DNA of 64,000 nucleotides. It comes from an uncultured Lachnospiraceae bacterium (GTDB lineage: Bacteria; Bacillota; Clostridia; Lachnospirales; Lachnospiraceae). Position numbers and translations under genes: made by a program. The notes under the pieces are model-generated. The model saw nothing but the letters and a program-made list of their open reading frames with translations, was not told where the DNA came from and ran no database searches. Below, one piece after another: positions 60,196 to 64,000 of the stretch (positions are counted from its first letter, which is position 1; the number at the start of each line of letters is the position of its first letter). The DNA lies in contig CAMUXE010000013.1 of NCBI GenBank assembly GCA_947164605.1, positions 1-64,000 of the forward strand, given 5' to 3'.

Positions 60196-61176
60196 ATGAC
60201 AACTAGAATTGGTATATTAGGTTATGGTAACCTTGGTAAGGGTGTTGAAAAGGCAGTTAATGCTGCACCAGACATGGAACTCGTTGGTATTTTCTCAAGA
60301 AGAAACCCAGCAGATGTAAAGACAGTTTCAGGTGCTAAGGTATACTCAGCTAATGATCTTGATAATATGACAGATGATATTGATGTTTTAATTCTCTGTG
60401 GTGGTAGCGCAACTGATCTTCCAGTTATGACACCTAAGTATGCAGCTAAATTCAATGTAGTAGACAGCTTTGATACTCACGCAAAGGTACCTGAGCACTT
60501 CGCTAATGTTGATAAGGCAGCTAAGGAAGCTAATAAGATTGCTGTTATCTCTACAGGTTGGGATCCAGGTATGTTCTCATTAAATCGTCTTTATGCTCAC
60601 TCTATCCTTCCAGATGGCAAGGATTATACATTCTGGGGACGTGGCGTAAGCCAGGGTCACTCTGATGCTATCAGAAGAATTGAGGGCGTTGTTGATGCTC
60701 GTCAGTACACAGTACCTGTTCCTGCAGCACTTGAGGCTGTCAGAAATGGTGAGAATCCAGAACTCACAACTCGTCAGAAGCACACTAGAGAGTGTTATGT
60801 TGTAGCTGAGGAAGGTGCTGACCTTGCTAGAATCGAGAAGGAAATAAAGGAAATGCCTAACTACTTCAGTGATTACGATACAACAGTTACATTTATTACA
60901 GAAGAAGAGCTTTTAGCAAATCACGCTGGTCTCCCTCACGGTGGTTCAGTAATCTACTCTGGTCAGAGTGCTGACGGAAGCAGCAAGCACGTTATCGAGT
61001 ACAGCTTAAAGCTTGATTCTAACCCAGAGTTTACAGGTTCTATCCTCACAGCATTTGCCCGTGCAGCTGCAAAGCTCAACGCAGAAGGTGCTAATGGTTG
61101 TAAGACAGCATTCGATATTGCTCCAGCTTACCTCTCACCTTTAAGTGGCGAGGAAATCAGACACCAGTATCTCTAA
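60196..61176 (+). CDS. ddh: meso-diaminopimelate dehydrogenase
   Basis: A 326-residue NADPH enzyme that converts tetrahydrodipicolinate and ammonia directly to meso-diaminopimelate, bypassing the succinyl or acetyl route. The nucleotide loop is IGILGYGNLGKGVEKAV, then FSRRNP, LCGGSATDLP, STGWDPGMFSLNR, FWGRGVSQGHSDAIRRI and the substrate region HGGSVI. It supplies both lysine and the peptidoglycan cross-linking residue used by murF-type ligases. AAAGGGG lies before the ATG. Confidence 0.97.
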   Translation: MTTRIGILGYGNLGKGVEKAVNAAPDMELVGIFSRRNPADVKTVSGAKVYSANDLDNMTDDIDVLILCGGSATDLPVMTPKYAAKFNVVDSFDTHAKVPEHFANVDKAAKEANKIAVISTGWDPGMFSLNRLYAHSILPDGKDYTFWGRGVSQGHSDAIRRIEGVVDARQYTVPVPAALEAVRNGENPELTTRQKHTRECYVVAEEGADLARIEKEIKEMPNYFSDYDTTVTFITEEELLANHAGLPHGGSVIYSGQSADGSSKHVIEYSLKLDSNPEFTGSILTAFARAAAKLNAEGANGCKTAFDIAPAYLSPLSGEEIRHQYL

Positions 61177-61206
61177 TCCTCAAATAATTTAAATCCATTA
61201 ACAATA

Positions 61207-61239
61207 AAAACCATGAGTCTTTTGGGCTCATGGTTTTTT
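61207..61239 (+). terminator. terminator of ddh
   Basis: AAAACCATGAG/CTCATGGTTTT with a 9-base loop and a T-run on the plus strand. Confidence 0.93.
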
Positions 61240-61256
61240 CATATTTGCCCTGCTTA

Positions 61257-61301
61257 AAAAAATCCCCCCTCTCTCTGCGTTTACAGAAAAGAGGAGGATT
61301 T
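61257..61301 (-). terminator. terminator after rnpB
   Basis: AATCCTCCTCTTTTCTG/CAGAGAGAGGGGGGATT is followed by a T-run on the minus strand. The plus strand also has ATTTTTAA after it, so it may act both ways. Confidence 0.8.
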
Positions 61302-61361
61302 TTAAGCCCCAAAGGGCATCAACTGCTTTAATCAAAGCTTATTTAAAACTATTATTATGAG

Positions 61362-61718
61362 ATTATGAGCAGTGCTATAAGCCGAGTTATGTCACTAAAA
61401 GTGTGATGATCATCTATCTAGCCCTATCGTCACCGACAGGAATCAAGCGACCTACCTAAGAACACAGCGGGCAACTGTATAGTTCTTTATGCGGTCTTGC
61501 TTCAAGTGGGGTTTACATGGCAGGTTTTGTTACCAAAACCTCGGTAGTCTCTTAAGCTACCTTTCCACCCTTACCTTTAAAAAAGGCGGTATATTTCTGT
61601 TGCACTAGCCTTGGAGTCGCCTCCACCAGACGTTATCTGGCACCTTGCCCTATGAAGCCCGGACTTTCCTCTCGTATACCCTTTCGTCAGTATACCAGCG
61701 ATCATCTGCACTACTCAA
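61362..61718 (-). ncRNA. rnpB: RNase P RNA, bacterial type A
   Basis: On the minus strand the P1 strand GAGTAGTGC, GAGGAAAGTCCGGGC, AGTGCAACAGAAATATACCGCC, GGTAAGGGTGGAAAGGT and the closing GACATAACTCGGCTTATAGC are those of RNase P RNA. P1 closes with GCACTGCTC. The CAACAGAAA...ACCGCC junction indicates the ancestral A type rather than the Bacillus B type. It matures tRNA 5' ends. Ends are approximate to a few bases. Confidence 0.96.
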
Positions 61719-61759
61719 AATCTTATAAACTATAACACCATTTGTCTAAAAAGGCAAGC

Positions 61760-62821
61760 TTACTTCTTTGTGTCTGTTATCATCATGGCATCTCCAAAAG
61801 AGAAGAAGCGGTACTTGTTCTCGACTGCTATCTTATAGGCATCAAGAACATGCTCTCTGCCCGCAAGAGCTGAGACGAGCATTACCAGTGTTGACTCAGG
61901 TAAGTGGAAATTCGTTATAAGGCAATCTACTGTCTTAAACTTGTAACCTGGATATATAAAGATCTGAGTCCAACCTGAACAGGCCTGAATATGGCCATCT
62001 TCCTGCGCTATTGACTCCAGAGTTCTTGTGCTTGTTGTTCCGACTGAAACAACCCTGCCACCATTATCAATAGTAGAATTGACAATCTCTGCGGCCTTTT
62101 CATCTACCATGTAGAATTCTGAGTGCATGTGATGTTCCAATATGTTTTCTACCTTGACCGGTCTGAAGGTTCCAAGGCCCACATGAAGAGTTACACGGGC
62201 TATTTTAATCCCCTTCTCTTCTATTTTTGCCAGAAGCTCCTCAGTAAAGTGAAGACCAGCTGTAGGTGCAGCTGCTGAGCCATTATGGGTAGCATATACA
62301 GTGTTGTACATGGTCTTATCTTCAAGTTTATGAGTGATATATGGAGGGAGAGGCATCTGACCCAACTGATCTAAGATTTCCTCAAAAATACCATCATATT
62401 CAAACTTAATAATTCTGTTGCCCTCATCTACTATATCGATAATCTCGCCGACAAGCTTACCATCTCCAAAGCTGATTCTAGCACCAACCTTAGCCTTTTT
62501 GCCTGGTTTAACCAAAACTTCCCAGGTATCCTTTAGGTCTGGCTTTCTCTTAAGCAGAAGAACCTCAATTGTAGCACCAGTATCAACCTTGCTACCTATA
62601 AGTCTTGCAGGTATAACTTTCGTATCGTTAATCACAAGGCAATCGCCTGGATTTAAATAATCAATTACGTCCTTAAAGATCTTATGCGTAACCTGACCTG
62701 TCTCTTTATCAAGAATCATAAGTCTTGAACTAGCTCTGTCTGTCAGTGGATCCTGAGCTATCAGCTCCTCTGGCAAGTCATAATAATAATCATGTAAATT
62801 TGTTGTTTCCTGCATATCCAT
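61760..62821 (-). CDS. queA: S-adenosylmethionine:tRNA ribosyltransferase-isomerase
   Basis: A 353-residue Que[17 protein letters not shown] at the start, [76 protein letters not shown] and [19 protein letters not shown]. It adds the cyclopentene group in queuosine synthesis. Either of two ATGs six bases apart could be used; AAGGG precedes both. It follows pheT. Confidence 0.97.
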   Translation of the reverse strand: MDMQETTNLHDYYYDLPEELIAQDPLTDRASSRLMILDKETGQVTHKIFKDVIDYLNPGDCLVINDTKVIPARLIGSKVDTGATIEVLLLKRKPDLKDTWEVLVKPGKKAKVGARISFGDGKLVGEIIDIVDEGNRIIKFEYDGIFEEILDQLGQMPLPPYITHKLEDKTMYNTVYATHNGSAAAPTAGLHFTEELLAKIEEKGIKIARVTLHVGLGTFRPVKVENILEHHMHSEFYMVDEKAAEIVNSTIDNGGRVVSVGTTSTRTLESIAQEDGHIQACSGWTQIFIYPGYKFKTVDCLITNFHLPESTLVMLVSALAGREHVLDAYKIAVENKYRFFSFGDAMMITDTKK

Positions 62822-62845
62822 GCCCTTCCATAAAACCCATGCATA

Positions 62846-62877
62846 AGCCCTCTTGCGGATAAAATTCCGAAGAGGGC
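62846..62877 (-). terminator. GC-rich hairpin between pheT and queA
   Basis: GCCCTCTT/AAGAGGGC with an inner CGG/CCG forms a strong stem, but the T-tract after it is poor (TTATGCATGGG), so readthrough into queA is likely. Confidence 0.5.
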
Positions 62878-62912
62878 CATAAATTTAAAAGCAATATTTA
62901 CTTAAGCAAGTC

Positions 62913-64000
62913 TTAGGCTCTGAGTTCAATACCCATATCCTTAAGCTGACCTAAAAGTTTGTCCATAATTCCCTTGATGTCGTCATCTACAAGTGTTCTG
63001 TCCTTAGCTCTAAATGTGATTGAGTAAGCCATAGACTTGAATCCCTTTTCAATCTGATCACCTTCATAGATATCAAAAAGCTTAAAGTTCTCAAGAAGCT
63101 TACCGCCGCAATTCTCAATAACCTTTTCAATATCGCCTGCAAGTACTGTATTTGGCACAACCAAGCTAATATCTCTAGATACAGCAGGGAAATTTGCAAT
63201 TCCTGTATATTTGATATCGAAGTTAGCTTCTGCCACCAAAGTAGGAATGTCAAGAACTGCAATATATGTCTTCTCTCCCAAGCCATAATTATCAGCTACA
63301 TCTGGGTGAACCTCACCTAAGTAACCAATCTTCTTGCCATCATAGATAAGATCAGCTCTACGGCCAGGATGAAGGAATTCAACTTCTGACTTTGGATCAT
63401 ACTCAGGTCTGTCACACAAGTTGAGTCTCTCTAAGATTTCCTCAAGAACACCTTTGAGTGTATAGAAATCTCCATCTCCGAAGAAACCGAGTGTAAACTG
63501 CTTTCTCTCATCAGGAAGCTTGTCTGCCTCCTGGCTTGGAAGATAAATCTTTGCGATTTCAAAAAGCTTTATATTCTTATTTCTTCTCTTATAGTTAGTT
63601 GCAAGAGAAGTAAGTAAACCATTTACAGGTACAGTTCTCATAACTGAGAAATCCTCACCGAGTGGATTGCTGATGCGAACTGTATTTCTGAGTGGTGAAT
63701 CAGAAGCAATAAGGAGCTTATCGAAAACTTTAGGGCTCTCGAATGAATATGTCATAGCCTCTGAGAAACCGCTGTAAAGTGCTATATCAGATGCCTTATC
63801 AATTACTCTCTGCTCAAAGCTTACACCACCTGCTGTTGAAGATGAGTGAGGAAGAGTAGTTGGGATATTGTCATATCCGTAAAGTCTTGCAACTTCCTCA
63901 GCAATATCACAAGTTCTGTGAAGATCCTGACGGAAACTTGGAATCAAGAGTTCATTGCTAGCCTCATCATAGCCAATCTCAAGTCTCTTGAAGTAATCTA
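62913..64000 (-). CDS. pheT: phenylalanyl-tRNA synthetase beta chain, 5' end outside window
   Basis: The last ~362 residues of the beta subunit are present; the frame is open to the right edge. The B5 domain end (PSFRQDLHRTCDIAEEVARLYGYDNIP), the catalytic-like core (GFSEAMTYSFESP, RISNPLGEDFSVMRT, LFEIAKIYL, FLHPGRRADLIYDGKKIGYLGEVHP) and the C-terminal anticodon-binding FDX-ACB domain (FPAVSRDISLVVPNTV, SMAYSITFRAKDRTL) are visible. It charges tRNA-Phe with PheS, which lies outside. queA follows. Confidence 0.97.
   Translation of the reverse strand, partial: DYFKRLEIGYDEASNELLIPSFRQDLHRTCDIAEEVARLYGYDNIPTTLPHSSSTAGGVSFEQRVIDKASDIALYSGFSEAMTYSFESPKVFDKLLIASDSPLRNTVRISNPLGEDFSVMRTVPVNGLLTSLATNYKRRNKNIKLFEIAKIYLPSQEADKLPDERKQFTLGFFGDGDFYTLKGVLEEILERLNLCDRPEYDPKSEVEFLHPGRRADLIYDGKKIGYLGEVHPDVADNYGLGEKTYIAVLDIPTLVAEANFDIKYTGIANFPAVSRDISLVVPNTVLAGDIEKVIENCGGKLLENFKLFDIYEGDQIEKGFKSMAYSITFRAKDRTLVDDDIKGIMDKLLGQLKDMGIELRA

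Noticed and set aside
61321-61759. Possible tmRNA or tRNA cluster
   Set aside because: The conserved GAGGAAAGTCCGGGC and ACATAACTCGGCTTATAG segments identify RNase P RNA instead; no tRNA cloverleaf was found in any gap.

Overview
The window is chromosomal DNA from a low-GC anaerobic Firmicute, most likely a Lachnospiraceae member (Butyrivibrio/Pseudobutyrivibrio/Lachnospira type). I infer this from AT-rich intergenic DNA, separate AICAR transformylase and archaeal-type PurO cyclohydrolase in place of a fused PurH, an electron-bifurcating NfnAB pair, meso-diaminopimelate dehydrogenase, a class II NADP isocitrate dehydrogenase, an anaerobic ribonucleotide reductase activase, clostridial ZTP, FMN and THF riboswitches, and a type A RNase P RNA. 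Most genes lie on the minus strand. No rRNA, tRNA, CRISPR array or prophage was recognised.

Layout from left to right. 1-8.2 kb: murF (cut by the left edge), ddl, a DUF1653 protein, a phospholipase C-like protein, an SGNH hydrolase, rsmH, a GGDEF protein and a PHP phosphoesterase. 8.3-12.9 kb: a ZTP riboswitch controlling purO and the AICAR transformylase, then pheA, then a DUF5050-like membrane protein whose end carries a possible -1 frameshift site. 13-21.4 kb: nfnB/nfnA, a TPR and chitobiase-type surface protein, a candidate orphan small RNA, short tandem repeats and a 1292-residue Big_2 surface protein. 21.6-26.5 kb: an SPFH zinc-ribbon protein with PspA, an FMN riboswitch with ribU, aroK with an mscL-zinc ribbon fusion, and a radical SAM protein. 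26.5-31.9 kb: transglutaminase, DUF58 and MoxR genes, and an aldose epimerase. 32-35.7 kb: a TPR glycosyltransferase, a small zinc-ribbon membrane protein, a phosphodiesterase and a THF riboswitch with folT. 35.7-40.6 kb: a HAD phosphatase, a TPR protein, an apparently catalytically dead GH13 debranching-enzyme homologue and a GPH sugar symporter. 40.8-44.2 kb: dgt, dut, nrdG and a second radical SAM activase. 44.2-46.9 kb: a 16-bp minisatellite, a PPIase lipoprotein and rplT-rpmI-infC. 46.9-51.5 kb: a zinc-ribbon membrane protein, folA, a CmpB-type membrane protein and icd. 51.7-56.7 kb: asnB, an HlyD stub, an IS3-family remnant, an atypical purF-like gene and a guanine-type deaminase. 56.8-64 kb: an SGNH lipase-like protein, pyrBI, ddh, rnpB, queA and pheT (cut by the right edge).

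Functional threads. One-carbon and nucleotide metabolism recurs: ZTP-controlled purO/purH, THF-controlled folT, folA, purF-like, guanine deaminase, dgt, dut, nrdG and pyrBI. Cell wall and envelope genes are the second thread: murF, ddl, ddh, rsmH, Big_2, SPFH/PspA, mscL and MoxR/DUF58/TgpA. I found no defence island or complete mobile element. The strongest unusual items are the GH13 pseudoenzyme, the purF-like protein without a glutaminase nucleophile, the slippery heptamer before a stop codon with a coding-like tail behind it, the orphan small RNA and the 16/48-bp nested repeat.
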